Source: Bacillota bacterium | Lineage (GTDB): Bacteria > Bacillota > UBA994 | Length of the DNA stretch: 32,549 nt | Assembly (NCBI GenBank): GCA_018725275.1 | Contig: QLUC01000004.1 | Span: forward strand, 1-32,549 | Reading direction: 5' to 3' | Part shown: one piece after another, positions 8,528 through 21,578 of the stretch | How the letters are laid out: each line of letters starts with the position of its first letter | Position numbering within the stretch: position 1 is the first letter of the stretch | Program-made: the position numbers and the translations under genes | The notes under the pieces: generated by a model | What the model saw: only the letters and a program-made list of their open reading frames with translations | Told to the model about the DNA's origin: nothing | The model's database searches: none

Positions 8528-10666
8528 TTACTCCGCTTCTACCAAGGAAAAATCTATGGTTGATTCTTCCACGTTGACCTTCTCCACCTTGACCAGCACC
8601 ATGTCGCCCAAGCGATAGCGCTTCTTGGTGCGTCGCCCGATGAGGGCATAGTTTTCGGCATCGAGGAGGTAGTAATCGTCGTGGAGAGCGGAGACATGCA
8701 CCAGACCCTCAACCGTGTTCGGTAGCTCCACAAAGAAACCAAAAGAAACGGTGCCGGAAATCATGCCTTGAAAGGTCTCGCCCACTTTATCGGCCATGAA
8801 CTCGGCTTTCTTTAGGCCATCCACAGCGCGCTCAGCCTCAGTGGCGAGGTTTTCTCTGGCGGAGGAGTGCCGTGCGGCCCTATCGACCACCTCTGTGAGC
8901 ACCGGATGACGCTGCTTCGCGAGCTGGCCGACTCTTAAAACCTCTTTGATAATACGATGGATTAGTAAGTCCGGGTAGCGCCTGATGGGCGAGGTGAAGT
9001 GGCAGTAGTACTTGGCTGCCAGACCAAAGTGCCCCGAGCACTGCGGGCTGTAACGGGCGCGCATCATAGCGCGAAGCAGCACACGGTTGATGAGCTTTTC
9101 TTCGGGTCGTCCCACGAGGTCTTGCATGACCTGGCGAAAAGACTGGGGATGTATCGGCCCCCGCGGGGTCTTGATGCGCAAGCCAAAATTATTGAGCAGC
9201 AAATTGAGGTCCTCTATTTTTTCTGACAGGGGCTCTTCGTGCACTCGGTAGACAAAGGGCACTTCCATCGCAAAAAAGCGCTCGGCGATAGTTTCGTTCG
9301 CGGCCAGCATGAACTCCTCAATGATGCTGTCGGCGACTGTCGGGTTCCGCTGGGCAATGTCGATGGCCTTACCTTGACTGTCTAGGGTGATTTTGGCTTC
9401 GGACAATTCAAAGTTGATGGCGCCGCGTCTGGCGCGCTTGGCGAGGAGTACCTGGCGCAGAGCTGCCATGTGCTCTACATGGGTGAGTTGCGCGGCGTAC
9501 CGCGTGCGAAGCTCCGGGTCGCCCTCGAGTAATGAATTGACCTCCGTGTAGGTAAACCTCTCGCACGTCCTAATGACGCTCTCAAAAAGGTCCTGACGGA
9601 CTACCTGTCCGCTAGGGTCAATTTCCATCTCTAGGCTGAGAGCAAGGCGATCTACCCGCGGGTGCAGGCTACAGATGCCATTAGAGAGCTCCGGGGGTAA
9701 CATCGGTATAACTTGATTGAGCAGGTAAATACTCGTGCCGCGCCAGAAAGCCTCGCGATCGAGAGCGGTGTTTTCGGGCACATAATGAGCCACGTCGGCG
9801 ATATGGACCCCCAGGCGGTAGTTGCCATTCTCGAGTAGCTCAACTTCTACGGCGTCGTCAAGGTCTTTGGCATCGGCGCCATCGATGGTCACTATGTTGT
9901 TCCCACGCAAATCGCGCCTACCCACGATGTCTTGCTCGCAGATCTCGAGGTTACGCCCGTGGAGTTCTGCTACGACCTCGCCGGGAAATTCGCGCGGCAA
10001 GTTAAGTTGCCTAGCCACGGCCGATATAGCAACCGAAGGTGCCGTGGCTACACCCAAAATTTCGATAACTTCGCCCTCAGGGCCATGCCGCCGCACCGGC
10101 CAGCGCATTATGCGGACCACAACCTTGTCGCCATCCTGCGCCTGCATAGTCTTGCCTTTGGGAATCAAAATATCGACTTGTAAGCGCTTCTCGTCCGGTT
10201 TGACAAAGCCCATTTCTCCATTAAACCCGCTGAAATTGCCGACAATATGGTCGTTCCCCCGGCTGAGGACACGGATGATCTCCCCCTCGGCCCGGCGATC
10301 GGCCGTAGGCTTCTGTAACAGTCGCGCCACCACCCGATCATTGTGCAGGGCATCGCCTAGGGCGTGGCTCGGGATGTAGACATCACCTTCTTTGCCGCCA
10401 TTTTGCGGTATCACAAAGCCATAGCCTTGTTTTTGCATCGCTAGTTGTCCGACCACTAGGTTCATCTGCTCCGGCAAACCGTAGCGGTTGTAGCGCGTCT
10501 TTATGATGAAGCCTTCCTGTTCTAAATGCGCAACTACTTCCTTCCATGGCGCATCCCCACCGTGCTCCTCGGCCAGCGCGGCCACTAACTCCCCCTCGGT
10601 CATGGGTTTATATATTCTTTGCTTCATGAACCCGAGTATTTTTTCTTGGTCTTGCATCTTAATCAC
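8528..10666 (-). CDS. rnr: Ribonuclease R
   Basis: RNB motifs (TIDGADAKDLDDAVEVE, HFTSPIRRYPDLLIHR) and C-terminal S1 domain; ATG 10657 is an alternative start. Confidence 0.97.
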   Translation of the reverse strand: MIKMQDQEKILGFMKQRIYKPMTEGELVAALAEEHGGDAPWKEVVAHLEQEGFIIKTRYNRYGLPEQMNLVVGQLAMQKQGYGFVIPQNGGKEGDVYIPSHALGDALHNDRVVARLLQKPTADRRAEGEIIRVLSRGNDHIVGNFSGFNGEMGFVKPDEKRLQVDILIPKGKTMQAQDGDKVVVRIMRWPVRRHGPEGEVIEILGVATAPSVAISAVARQLNLPREFPGEVVAELHGRNLEICEQDIVGRRDLRGNNIVTIDGADAKDLDDAVEVELLENGNYRLGVHIADVAHYVPENTALDREAFWRGTSIYLLNQVIPMLPPELSNGICSLHPRVDRLALSLEMEIDPSGQVVRQDLFESVIRTCERFTYTEVNSLLEGDPELRTRYAAQLTHVEHMAALRQVLLAKRARRGAINFELSEAKITLDSQGKAIDIAQRNPTVADSIIEEFMLAANETIAERFFAMEVPFVYRVHEEPLSEKIEDLNLLLNNFGLRIKTPRGPIHPQSFRQVMQDLVGRPEEKLINRVLLRAMMRARYSPQCSGHFGLAAKYYCHFTSPIRRYPDLLIHRIIKEVLRVGQLAKQRHPVLTEVVDRAARHSSARENLATEAERAVDGLKKAEFMADKVGETFQGMISGTVSFGFFVELPNTVEGLVHVSALHDDYYLLDAENYALIGRRTKKRYRLGDMVLVKVEKVNVEESTIDFSLVEAE

Positions 10667-10716
10667 TGCTCCCTTCGCCCTCGTTCTTATTATGTGCTGA
10701 GATCCCCATAGTCATT

Positions 10717-12051
10717 TTAGGCGATATAACTAGCCAAAGCTCGGGCGAGGACCGCAGCTAAGACCTTTTTGTTGTGCTCTTTTAGGTCGTCGGCAAATTT
10801 GTCCAGCCCGACAACGAAAATGAAGAAGTAAAGAGGAATTTCGCGGCTCGCCTTTAACTCCAACAATGTCTCCTGCCAAGCAAAAAGAGCTTCCTCGCGT
10901 TCTTCGCTTTTTGCGAGACAAATCTTGAGCAAGTGGCGCAGGGGTTTGAAGGTAGCGGTAACTGGGGGCAGTGTCTTGCTCACGGTTCGGGTCGCCAAAC
11001 AACGAAGCCAGTAAAGCACTAGATGCAAGTCCTCGTTCTCGCTCTCACTCGACAAGGCCTCAAGAAAGGTGCGCAAATCCTCATCTTTCGCCCACCTGGC
11101 CAGACCACATTGCAAGATTACCACGGGGTCACGCACCGCGATCGGCATCGGCAGGGAAATTTCGGCTCCTGCTCTCCCCTCGGCTCGTGCCACCGCAAAG
11201 CGGGCGAACTCGCGGGTCAGCTCAGCCCTTTCCGCCAGCGCTGAGTTACTGACCTGTGCGGCGAGAAACTCTACTTCATGGGCCGCGGCCACGAGCTTTG
11301 CTAGGCTGCCTTGCTTGGTCGCTGTGCGCAACATGTTGTGGCCTAAAGTTTCCCATTTGATGTCCATGTCCTCTTGGCAGGCCCGGTACTTAACCGCAAG
11401 AAAAATGGCCCGGCGATGCATTTTCATGGCTTGGTCATAATCCTGCTCTAGGTGAGCGGCAATAGCTAGGTAACGATAACATTCTAAGCAAAGCAAAAGA
11501 TACTTCTGTGGTCGGGCCGCTACCCGCTTTTGCAGGGTGCGCTGAGCAAAACGCAAAAACTTTTGCGCAAGGTCCGCCTGACCTAGCAGACAAGCGCTCT
11601 TGCCGGCAAGTAACTTGGCCTGTGCTAAGGCCATTGGCTGGAGATCATCACCGTGTAAGGCGAGTAGGTGCGTGAGCACCGCCAAGCTGCCGCGGTAATC
11701 CCCGCCCAAAAAGTGCCGCTCCGCCAGCACCACTTGTTCAACAGCCCGGGTCGGCATATCAGGCAGTGGTCTGCCTGTGTATCCCCCGAGAGGTTCAGAT
11801 TCATCCACCGCGGGCCGAGGCGAGTAGAGTCTGCTGGGATGGGCGTGCAGAAGCAAGGATAGACCCTCGATGACCTGCTCCTTGGTGCTCTGCGGCTCGC
11901 TGTCGCCGAGAATGGTCGTGAGATACTGCTTGGACGTACCGAGGAGGCGTGCCGCCTCCGCCACGGTCATATTGTTCTCGGCGAGCAAGGCTCGCACATT
12001 CCCTACCCACGTTGCCTTAAACAAATACCCGCCCCCCTCGCCGTAGAGCAT
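10717..12051 (-). CDS. HTH (XRE-like) transcriptional regulator with helical, TPR-like C-terminal region
   Basis: VRALLAENNMTVAEAARLLGTSKQYLTTILGD is an HTH; the rest is alanine-rich helical repeat. Start codon uncertain. Confidence 0.7.
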   Translation of the reverse strand: MLYGEGGGYLFKATWVGNVRALLAENNMTVAEAARLLGTSKQYLTTILGDSEPQSTKEQVIEGLSLLLHAHPSRLYSPRPAVDESEPLGGYTGRPLPDMPTRAVEQVVLAERHFLGGDYRGSLAVLTHLLALHGDDLQPMALAQAKLLAGKSACLLGQADLAQKFLRFAQRTLQKRVAARPQKYLLLCLECYRYLAIAAHLEQDYDQAMKMHRRAIFLAVKYRACQEDMDIKWETLGHNMLRTATKQGSLAKLVAAAHEVEFLAAQVSNSALAERAELTREFARFAVARAEGRAGAEISLPMPIAVRDPVVILQCGLARWAKDEDLRTFLEALSSESENEDLHLVLYWLRCLATRTVSKTLPPVTATFKPLRHLLKICLAKSEEREEALFAWQETLLELKASREIPLYFFIFVVGLDKFADDLKEHNKKVLAAVLARALASYIA

Positions 12052-12125
12052 CTCGCCGTGGCATGGAACATATAGCTGTTTCTCCCGTCTAACAAATTGA
12101 AACCAGAATGAAGGGAGAAAGATTC

Positions 12126-12611
12126 ATGAAACGCATTTTAATCCTCACCCTAATCCTCACCTTGCTCGCTCTACCGGCTTCAGGTATGCTGAAAATTCTT
12201 GATCCCGCTATCGCCGCGGAATTAGAGCTCATCGCCCGCACCCATGTTGCTACCGAGAGGAACATCCCCCTCGCCCAAGTCGTAGTTGCTGACCCTTGGT
12301 TGCTTGAACTGCGGGGCCTCGAAATGGAGGTCTATGTGATCCCCCTCGTCATCCGCGAAGAGAAAGTCACCGCCTATGTCCGCGTCAAGGATAAGGCCAT
12401 CCTCACTGAGAAGGAAGTTGATACGCTGAAGGGCGAAGAGGCCGCATTAATGACCAAGAGCGACCGAGCCTTTATTACCACCCTAGCCGCAGCCGAAGTC
12501 GCTGTCCCCACCGAAACGCCCACCAGCATGCTCCCCTATGCCTTAGCCGGCGGACTCGCCACCGTGGCCCTAGGAGCCGGTCTCATCATCGTCAAACGCA
12601 AAAAGCGCTAA
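12126..12611 (+). CDS. Exported membrane-anchored protein of unknown function
   Basis: Signal peptide MKRILILTLILTLLALPASG, C-terminal hydrophobic segment and KRKKR tail; AGGGAG upstream of ATG 12126 (ORF track begins at 12108). Confidence 0.7.
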   Translation: MKRILILTLILTLLALPASGMLKILDPAIAAELELIARTHVATERNIPLAQVVVADPWLLELRGLEMEVYVIPLVIREEKVTAYVRVKDKAILTEKEVDTLKGEEAALMTKSDRAFITTLAAAEVAVPTETPTSMLPYALAGGLATVALGAGLIIVKRKKR

Positions 12612-12630
12612 TTGACCGCTCACTCTCAGT

Positions 12631-12675
12631 ATAACCGAAGGGCTGCCCCAAGCACAGGGGCAGCCCTTCGGTTAT
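12631..12675. repeat. Perfect 19-bp inverted repeat (7-nt loop) between convergent genes
   Basis: ATAACCGAAGGGCTGCCCC-aagcaca-GGGGCAGCCCTTCGGTTAT; includes the stop codon of the minus-strand HD gene. Confidence 0.9.
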
Positions 12676-13223
12676 AGCCCTAGCTCTTCCGCCCGCGGCT
12701 GCATGGCCATGAGGGCAAGAGAGACAAACTCGGCAAGAGAAAGGCCGATCTCGCGGCAAGCGGCAATGGTCTCACGGTTCGCTCCGCGCGCAAAGCTCTT
12801 CTCGTGGTAACGGTTTAAAACAAAGTCGGTATCGATGGCGGAGAGCTTCTTGGTAGGGTGAATGAGCGCTCCGGCGACTATGAGCCCGGTCACGGGGTCA
12901 CTACAGTACAGGGCCTTCTCTAACATGCTGTCGCGGGGCAGGCCATGACATTCATTATGGGCACGCACGGCGTTCACCACCGAGCTTGGCAAGCCATAGT
13001 CCGCCAACATCTCAGCCCCCATCAGGCTATGGACCGCGGGTTTATCCGCCGTTAGGTCATAATCGATGTCATGCAGTAGGCCAGTCAAACGCCAAAGGGC
13101 GACATCTTCGCCAAAGCGCGCCGCCAACTCACCCATGACCATTTCCACAGCCAGCATGTGCTTTTGCAAATTCTTGTTCTTGACATGTCTCTTTACCAAA
13201 TCAAGGGCCGCACTACGCTCCAC
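12672..13223 (-). CDS. HD domain (HDIG-type) phosphohydrolase-like protein
   Basis: LTGLLHDIDYDLT and VRAHNECHG metal-site motifs; GTG 13223 follows GGAGGAG (ORF track start 13241 is a TTG). Confidence 0.85.
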   Translation of the reverse strand: MERSAALDLVKRHVKNKNLQKHMLAVEMVMGELAARFGEDVALWRLTGLLHDIDYDLTADKPAVHSLMGAEMLADYGLPSSVVNAVRAHNECHGLPRDSMLEKALYCSDPVTGLIVAGALIHPTKKLSAIDTDFVLNRYHEKSFARGANRETIAACREIGLSLAEFVSLALMAMQPRAEELGL

Positions 13224-13239
13224 AAAAGCTCCTCCTCCC

Positions 13240-13284
13240 AAGTAAGAAGGGCGGCTGGCAGCAGTACAACGCTACCAACCGCCC
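13240..13284 (-). terminator. Rho-independent terminator of hppA
   Basis: Minus strand GGGCGGTTGGTAGC...GCTGCCAGCCGCCC (14 bp including two G.U pairs) followed by TTCTTACTT. Confidence 0.8.
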
Positions 13285-13321
13285 ATGAGTGGTTAATATG
13301 GGGAACCGTCCCCGTGGTCGT

Positions 13322-15400
13322 CTAGACGAATAAAGGAGCGAAAACGAGGGCTACAATGGCCATGAGCTTGATGAGGATGTTCATCGAAGGGCCGGAGGTG
13401 TCCTTGAAAGGATCGCCCACGGTGTCGCCGACGACTGCGGCTTGGTGAGTCGGAGTACCCTTGCCGCCGTATTGACCGCCCTCGATGTACTTTTTGGCAT
13501 TATCCCACGCGCCACCGGCATTGGCCATCATTATAGCCAACAGTACCCCCGTGACTAAGGACCCGGCAAGCAAGCCCCCCAGCGCTTCCTTGCCCAGGAA
13601 GAGGCCGGTAGCCAGCGGTGCAATGACGGCGATTAACCCGGGGATGATCATTTCCTTGAGGGCCGCGGAGGTGCTGATATCGACACAACGGGCATAGTCG
13701 GGGCGTCCCGTGCCCTCCATAATTCCAGGAATCTCTTTAAACTGACGGCGCACTTCGCCAATCATTTGGAAAGCCGCGCGACCGACGGCCTGCATGGTCA
13801 AAGCGGCGAAGAGGAAGGGCAGCATGCCCCCCAAGAACAGCCCGATAATGACATCGGAAGATAGAATATTAATGGTTGTGAGCTGCACCACCGTGGCATA
13901 GGCCGAGAACAAGGCCAGTGCCGTGAGCGCTGCCGAGCCGATGGCAAAACCCTTGCCGATAGCGGCGGTGGTGTTACCGACGGCGTCGAGGTTGTCGGTT
14001 ATCTTGCGCACAGATTTGTCCAGGCCGGCCATTTCGGCGATGCCGCCGGCGTTATCGGCGATTGGACCATAGGCGTCTACCGCCACCACCATGCCGGTCG
14101 TGGCCAACATGCCCACCGCGGCAATGGCAATGCCCAAGAGTCCGGCGAAATAAACGGAGATAGAGATGGCAATGGCGATGACGATTATGGGCGCGGCAGT
14201 GCTGAGCATGCCTACCGCCAGACCGGTGATGATTGTAGTCGCCGGGCCGGTTTGGGCGGCAGCGGCAATGCTCTGTACGGGCTTATTCTCACTCGAAGTG
14301 TAGTACTCGGTGATTTGTCCGATAGCCACGCCCGCTACTAAACCGGCCACTACAGCGTAGAAGACGCCAATATCTACGTTCAAGAAGCGAATCATCGCGA
14401 AAGCCCCGGCCACAGTAAGGGCCCCGGCGACATAGGTGCCATTGCTTAAGGCGCGCTGCACATTCGCACCCTCGCGGGCGGTGACAAAACGCGAGCCGAT
14501 GATCGAGGCGATGATGCCAATGCCGGCTAAAAGCAGGGGCACTAAGACTGCATGCCAAGGGTTGTCCCGGAGAGGATTAGTTGCTAGGGGGACGATGCCT
14601 ATGGCCATAGCCGCCACTATTGAACCGACATAGGATTCAAAGAGATCGGCACCCATGCCCGCCACGTCACCGACATTATCGCCGACATTGTCCGCGATAA
14701 CGGCGGGGTTTCTTGGGTCGTCTTCGGGAATACCGGCTTCGACCTTACCTACCAAGTCAGCACCGACATCGGCGGCCTTGGTGTAGATACCGCCGCCCAC
14801 ACGCGCAAAGAGGGCAATGGAGCTCGCGCCCAAGGCAAAGCCATTGACCATGGAGAGTAGCACGGTGAAAGCACCGGTGGGGCTGGCGTCAATGGCCGCA
14901 CAAGCGGGGCAATGCGCCAAGGGGTCTAGGATGACCATGCCGGCATGGACAATACGAAATGCTATGAAGAGAACGCTGATACCGATTAACCCGAGCCCGA
15001 CCACCGACATGCCCATGACGGCACCGCCGGAAAAGGCCACGGCAAGAGCTTTATTCTGCCCATGCTGGGCGGCGGCGGCGGTGCGCACATTGGCTTTCGT
15101 GGCCACCGTCATGCCAATGTATCCGGCAAGCATCGAGCTCGCCGCGCCATATAGGAAGGCTACAGCCGTAGATAGATTGATTTGCCAGGCAATAGCGATA
15201 AACAATACCAAAACAAATATAGCCAAACTCTTGTATTCTCGGCGTAAAAAAGCCATCGCACCCTCTTGAATGGCCTGGGCTATTTCTTTCATGCGTGAAT
15301 TTCCGGCATCTTGGCGAGTAACTTGATCTGCCAAAAACCACGCAAACAACAGCGCCAGCACGCCCGCCGCGGGAGCTGACCAGAGTAACAACTCTTCCAT
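13322..15400 (-). CDS. hppA: Membrane-bound (V-type) ion-translocating pyrophosphatase, K+-dependent type
   Basis: [20 protein letters not shown] and [27 protein letters not shown]; Ala in GNTTAA is the K+-dependent signature. Confidence 0.96.
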   Translation of the reverse strand: MEELLLWSAPAAGVLALLFAWFLADQVTRQDAGNSRMKEIAQAIQEGAMAFLRREYKSLAIFVLVLFIAIAWQINLSTAVAFLYGAASSMLAGYIGMTVATKANVRTAAAAQHGQNKALAVAFSGGAVMGMSVVGLGLIGISVLFIAFRIVHAGMVILDPLAHCPACAAIDASPTGAFTVLLSMVNGFALGASSIALFARVGGGIYTKAADVGADLVGKVEAGIPEDDPRNPAVIADNVGDNVGDVAGMGADLFESYVGSIVAAMAIGIVPLATNPLRDNPWHAVLVPLLLAGIGIIASIIGSRFVTAREGANVQRALSNGTYVAGALTVAGAFAMIRFLNVDIGVFYAVVAGLVAGVAIGQITEYYTSSENKPVQSIAAAAQTGPATTIITGLAVGMLSTAAPIIVIAIAISISVYFAGLLGIAIAAVGMLATTGMVVAVDAYGPIADNAGGIAEMAGLDKSVRKITDNLDAVGNTTAAIGKGFAIGSAALTALALFSAYATVVQLTTINILSSDVIIGLFLGGMLPFLFAALTMQAVGRAAFQMIGEVRRQFKEIPGIMEGTGRPDYARCVDISTSAALKEMIIPGLIAVIAPLATGLFLGKEALGGLLAGSLVTGVLLAIMMANAGGAWDNAKKYIEGGQYGGKGTPTHQAAVVGDTVGDPFKDTSGPSMNILIKLMAIVALVFAPLFV

Positions 15401-15431
15401 ATGTCTACCTCCTGTTCTAACTGCAACCCTA

Positions 15432-15467
15432 ACTACAAGAAGGGCAGCCGCGACTTCGCGCTGCCCT
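15432..15467 (-). terminator. Rho-independent terminator of secG
   Basis: Minus strand AGGGCAGCGCGA-ag-TCGCGGCTGCCCT followed by TCTTGTAGTT. Confidence 0.75.
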
Positions 15468-15474
15468 CATACCC

Positions 15475-15717
15475 TTACTGCACTACGGCGATAGTTAACG
15501 AAATCACCATAAACGCAATGCCCAGCCCAATGGTCAGCTTATTAAAGAATGCATCCATGTTCTTCTTACGCCCAAATAGTGTTTCCGCCCCACCCGCTAT
15601 AGCGCCTAGACCAGCGGCGCGGCCGCTCTGCATGACTATCGAGACGATAACGCCGACAGCGATTAGGCCTTGTATTATCTTTAGAACGATGAGCAACTTG
15701 CTCTCCCCCCCCATCAC
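15475..15717 (-). CDS. secG: Preprotein translocase subunit SecG
   Basis: 80-aa two-TM protein typical of SecG, located after eno. Confidence 0.92.
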   Translation of the reverse strand: MMGGESKLLIVLKIIQGLIAVGVIVSIVMQSGRAAGLGAIAGGAETLFGRKKNMDAFFNKLTIGLGIAFMVISLTIAVVQ

Positions 15718-15730
15718 ATAAACTCAACTG

Positions 15731-15759
15731 ATTCTAGCACAGCCCACCTTGCTTGACAA
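15731..15759 (-). promoter_or_regulatory. Predicted sigma-A promoter for secG
   Basis: Minus strand TTGTCA (15754-15759), 17-nt spacer, TAGAAT (15731-15736) with extended -10 TGC. Confidence 0.7.
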
Positions 15760-15771
15760 CCAAAGCCGAGA

Positions 15772-18573
<2,802 letters not shown>

Positions 18574-18581
<8 letters not shown>

Positions 18582-19341
18582 AGGTCTTGCTCCCCGCAAG
18601 GCTGGCAATTTGGGCGAAGCTTTCGCCCTTTAAGCTCACCCCGCCAGCGAGAACTCCGCCAACAAACTCCGCTGCCAAGAAACCAGCCGCATTCTCGGGG
18701 GTGACGCTCCCACCATAGAGCAGCCGCACTTGCCCCGCCGGCACCTTGTTACGCGCCAGTTGGTAGATTGCCCTGAGCATTGCAGAAGCCTGCAAAGGGG
18801 TTGCAGCCTGCCCTGTACCGATGGCCCAGATCGGCTCATAGGCAATGGCAATTTCTTTGACCTCTCCCTCAAGGAGGGACAACCCCGCCATAAGCTGCGC
18901 GAGGACATAGTCTTCGCCCCGATTAGCACGGCGCGTGGCGAGTTCCTCCCCTACGCAGAGCACTGGGGTTAGACCATGCCTCACTGTGGCCGCCACTTTT
19001 ATGGCGACAGAGGCATCGTTCTCGCCAAAATACTGCCGCCGCTCCGAGTGCCCCACGAGGACATACTGACAACCCATTTCTTTAAGCATGGGCAGAGAAA
19101 CCTCGCCGGTGTAAGCGCCGCTGTCCTCGTGGTACACATCTTGCGCGCCGAGTTTGATCTCGGTTGCGGCAAGCAAGCTGCCGACATGAGATAACAGGGT
19201 AAATGGCGGGCAAATGCACAAATCCACCTCGCCTTGCGCATCTAGCGCACTCTGGATGCTCCGGATGAGTGCTTCGCTCCCTTTGAGCGAGCCGTTCATT
19301 TTCCAGTTGCCGATAATTAAAGGCCGGCCCAAACTATTCAC
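18574..19341 (-). CDS. tpiA: Triosephosphate isomerase
   Basis: IGNWKMNGS, VGHSERR, AYEPIWAIGTG, LYGGSVTPEN. Confidence 0.98.
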
Positions 19342-20533
19342 CTCGGCCAGCCTTTTCGGTCAGGGCGGCCACGCCAGGCAACACCTTACCCTCAAGGAAC
19401 TCGAGCGATGCGCCGCCACCGGTGGAGATATGAGTCATTTTTTCTGCCAGCCCCGCCTGTTCGACGGCCGCGGCACTGTCCCCCCCACCTACAACCGTGA
19501 CCGCGCCGGAGCCAGCCAATGCCTCCGCAACATCGAAGGTGCCCACCGCAAAAGCGGGGTTCTCAAAAACCCCCATGGGGCCATTCCACAGTACCAAGCG
19601 GGCAGCAAGAACGACCTTGGCAAATTGCTCAGCGGACCTTGGGCCAATATCCACAATCATCTTGTCCGGCGGTATATCCGCTACCGCGACAATAGTCCCA
19701 GAATCATCAGAGATTGCATCGGCGACCACTACGTCCTCGGGCAAGTAAATGCTGATATGCGCCCTCTCCGCCATATCCAAGAGCTCCGCAGCCAGCTCCA
19801 AGCGCTCCGATTCTACTAAGGACTTGCCGATTTCGTACCCCTTGGCCTTGAGGAAGGTGTTGGCCATGCCGCCCCCGATAATGAGGCTATCGACGCGAGT
19901 GAGTAGCTGCTCGATGACCTTTATTTTGTCGGAGACCTTGGCCCCACCCAAGATGGCGAGGAAGGGGCGCCGCGGATTTTCTAGCACGCCGCCAAGAAAA
20001 TCCAGTTCCTTTTGCATGAGCAGCCCTGCCACCGCAGGTTTGAGAAACTGCGTAACGCCAGACACCGAAGCGTGGGCGCGATGGGCGGCCCCGAAAGCGT
20101 CGTTAACGTAGATCTCGGCAAGCTTGGCTAGCTCGGCCGCAAAAGCAAGGTCATTCTTTTCTTCTTGGGCGTGAAAACGCAAATTCTCAAGGAGCACCAC
20201 CTCGCCATCGGCCAGGCGCAGGGTGGCAGCCAGCACTTCCTCACCAATGCAGTCGGGGAGGAGGCGCACCTCCTGCCCAAGTAGCGACGAGAGGCGAGCT
20301 GCGACCGGGGCCAGACTGTAACGCAGGTCCCGCTTGCCGCTGGGCCGGCCAAAGTGGCTCGCCAAAACGACCTTCGCCTTTTTCTCGCGCAAGTGCAGAA
20401 TGGTCGGCAGCGCCGCCCTAATGCGGGTGTCGTCGGTAATCCGCCCCATTTCGTCCAAGGGCACATTAAAGTCGACCCGCACCAAGACGCGTTTGCCGGC
20501 AACGGCAATATCTTTAATGCTGAGTTTAGCCAT
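19334..20533 (-). CDS. pgk: Phosphoglycerate kinase
   Basis: RVDFNVPLD, SHFGRPSG, VVGGGDSAAAVEQ; start at MAKLSIKD (ORF track extends to 20602, overlapping gap). Confidence 0.98.
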   Translation of the reverse strand: MAKLSIKDIAVAGKRVLVRVDFNVPLDEMGRITDDTRIRAALPTILHLREKKAKVVLASHFGRPSGKRDLRYSLAPVAARLSSLLGQEVRLLPDCIGEEVLAATLRLADGEVVLLENLRFHAQEEKNDLAFAAELAKLAEIYVNDAFGAAHRAHASVSGVTQFLKPAVAGLLMQKELDFLGGVLENPRRPFLAILGGAKVSDKIKVIEQLLTRVDSLIIGGGMANTFLKAKGYEIGKSLVESERLELAAELLDMAERAHISIYLPEDVVVADAISDDSGTIVAVADIPPDKMIVDIGPRSAEQFAKVVLAARLVLWNGPMGVFENPAFAVGTFDVAEALAGSGAVTVVGGGDSAAAVEQAGLAEKMTHISTGGGASLEFLEGKVLPGVAALTEKAGRGE

Positions 20534-20535
20534 GA

Positions 20536-21543
20536 CTATACCTGTGCATAGTGGTCGGCGATGAGGGACAATACATCGACCATACGGCAGGAGAAACCCC
20601 ATTCATTGTCATACCAAGCGCATACCTTGGCCATGTTCTCGCCGATAACCATGGTTAGGGCTAGGTCGATGATGGAGGAGCGAGGGTCCCCCACATAGTC
20701 AACCGAAACTAAGGGTTCATCGCTAACTCCGAGGATGCCCTTCATGGGTCCATCGGCGGCAGCCCTAAAGGCAGCGTTAATCTGCTCGGCGGTCGCCGGC
20801 CTCGCCAGTTCCACGGTCAAATCTACCACGGATACGGTGGTGGTGGGCACACGCAAGGCAAAACCATTGAGTTTGCCCTTGAGCTCCGGCAGAACGAGCC
20901 CTATGGCCTTCGCCGCGCCGGTGGTGGAGGGGATGATAGACTGACTGGCAGTGCGGGCGCGACGCAAATCAGAGTGGATCTGATCGAGAATGCTTTGGTC
21001 GTTGGTGAAGGCATGGATCGTGTTCATAAGACCCTTGACGATACCAAATTCATCGCTCAGCACCTTGGCCATGGGGCCGAGACCATTGGTCGTACAAGAG
21101 GCATTCGAAATAATATGGTGTTTGGCATGATCATACTTGTCCTGGTTACAGCCGAGGACCAAAGTTAGGTCCTCGCCGGTAGCGGGAGAACTAATGAGCA
21201 CTTTCTTTGCTCCCGCTGTGATGTGTTTGCCGGCGGTGTCACGCTCTTTGAATTTACCGCTACACTCTACAACCACATCGACCGCCATTTCACCCCAGGG
21301 CAAGCGCAGAGGGTCTTTCTCGGCCAACACCTTGATGAAACGACCATCGACCACGATGCCTCCCTCGCCAAGGGAGACCTCCGCGTCAAAACGGCCATAG
21401 TTAGAGTCATACTTGAGTAAGTGGGCCAGCCCTTTAGCGTCAGCTAAGTCGTTGATGGCTACAATCTCTAGGTCGCTCCGTTGGTGAGCTATGCGAAACA
21501 CCTGACGTCCAATCCGCCCAAACCCATTGATGGCTATTTTCAT
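20536..21543 (-). CDS. gap: Glyceraldehyde-3-phosphate dehydrogenase, type I
   Basis: [43 protein letters not shown]. Confidence 0.98.
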   Translation of the reverse strand: MKIAINGFGRIGRQVFRIAHQRSDLEIVAINDLADAKGLAHLLKYDSNYGRFDAEVSLGEGGIVVDGRFIKVLAEKDPLRLPWGEMAVDVVVECSGKFKERDTAGKHITAGAKKVLISSPATGEDLTLVLGCNQDKYDHAKHHIISNASCTTNGLGPMAKVLSDEFGIVKGLMNTIHAFTNDQSILDQIHSDLRRARTASQSIIPSTTGAAKAIGLVLPELKGKLNGFALRVPTTTVSVVDLTVELARPATAEQINAAFRAAADGPMKGILGVSDEPLVSVDYVGDPRSSIIDLALTMVIGENMAKVCAWYDNEWGFSCRMVDVLSLIADHYAQV

Positions 21544-21578
21544 AGGTACCCTCCTTGTGCTCTAGGCCTAAGCCAATT

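Noticed and set aside
9822-10379. 185-aa plus-strand ORF (and other antisense ORFs within rnr, hppA, eno)
   Set aside because: Antisense shadows of strongly supported genes in a GC-rich genome; Ser/Arg/Thr-rich translations.
19214-19819. 201-aa plus-strand ORF
   Set aside because: Antisense to tpiA and pgk, both unambiguous; no recognisable domain.
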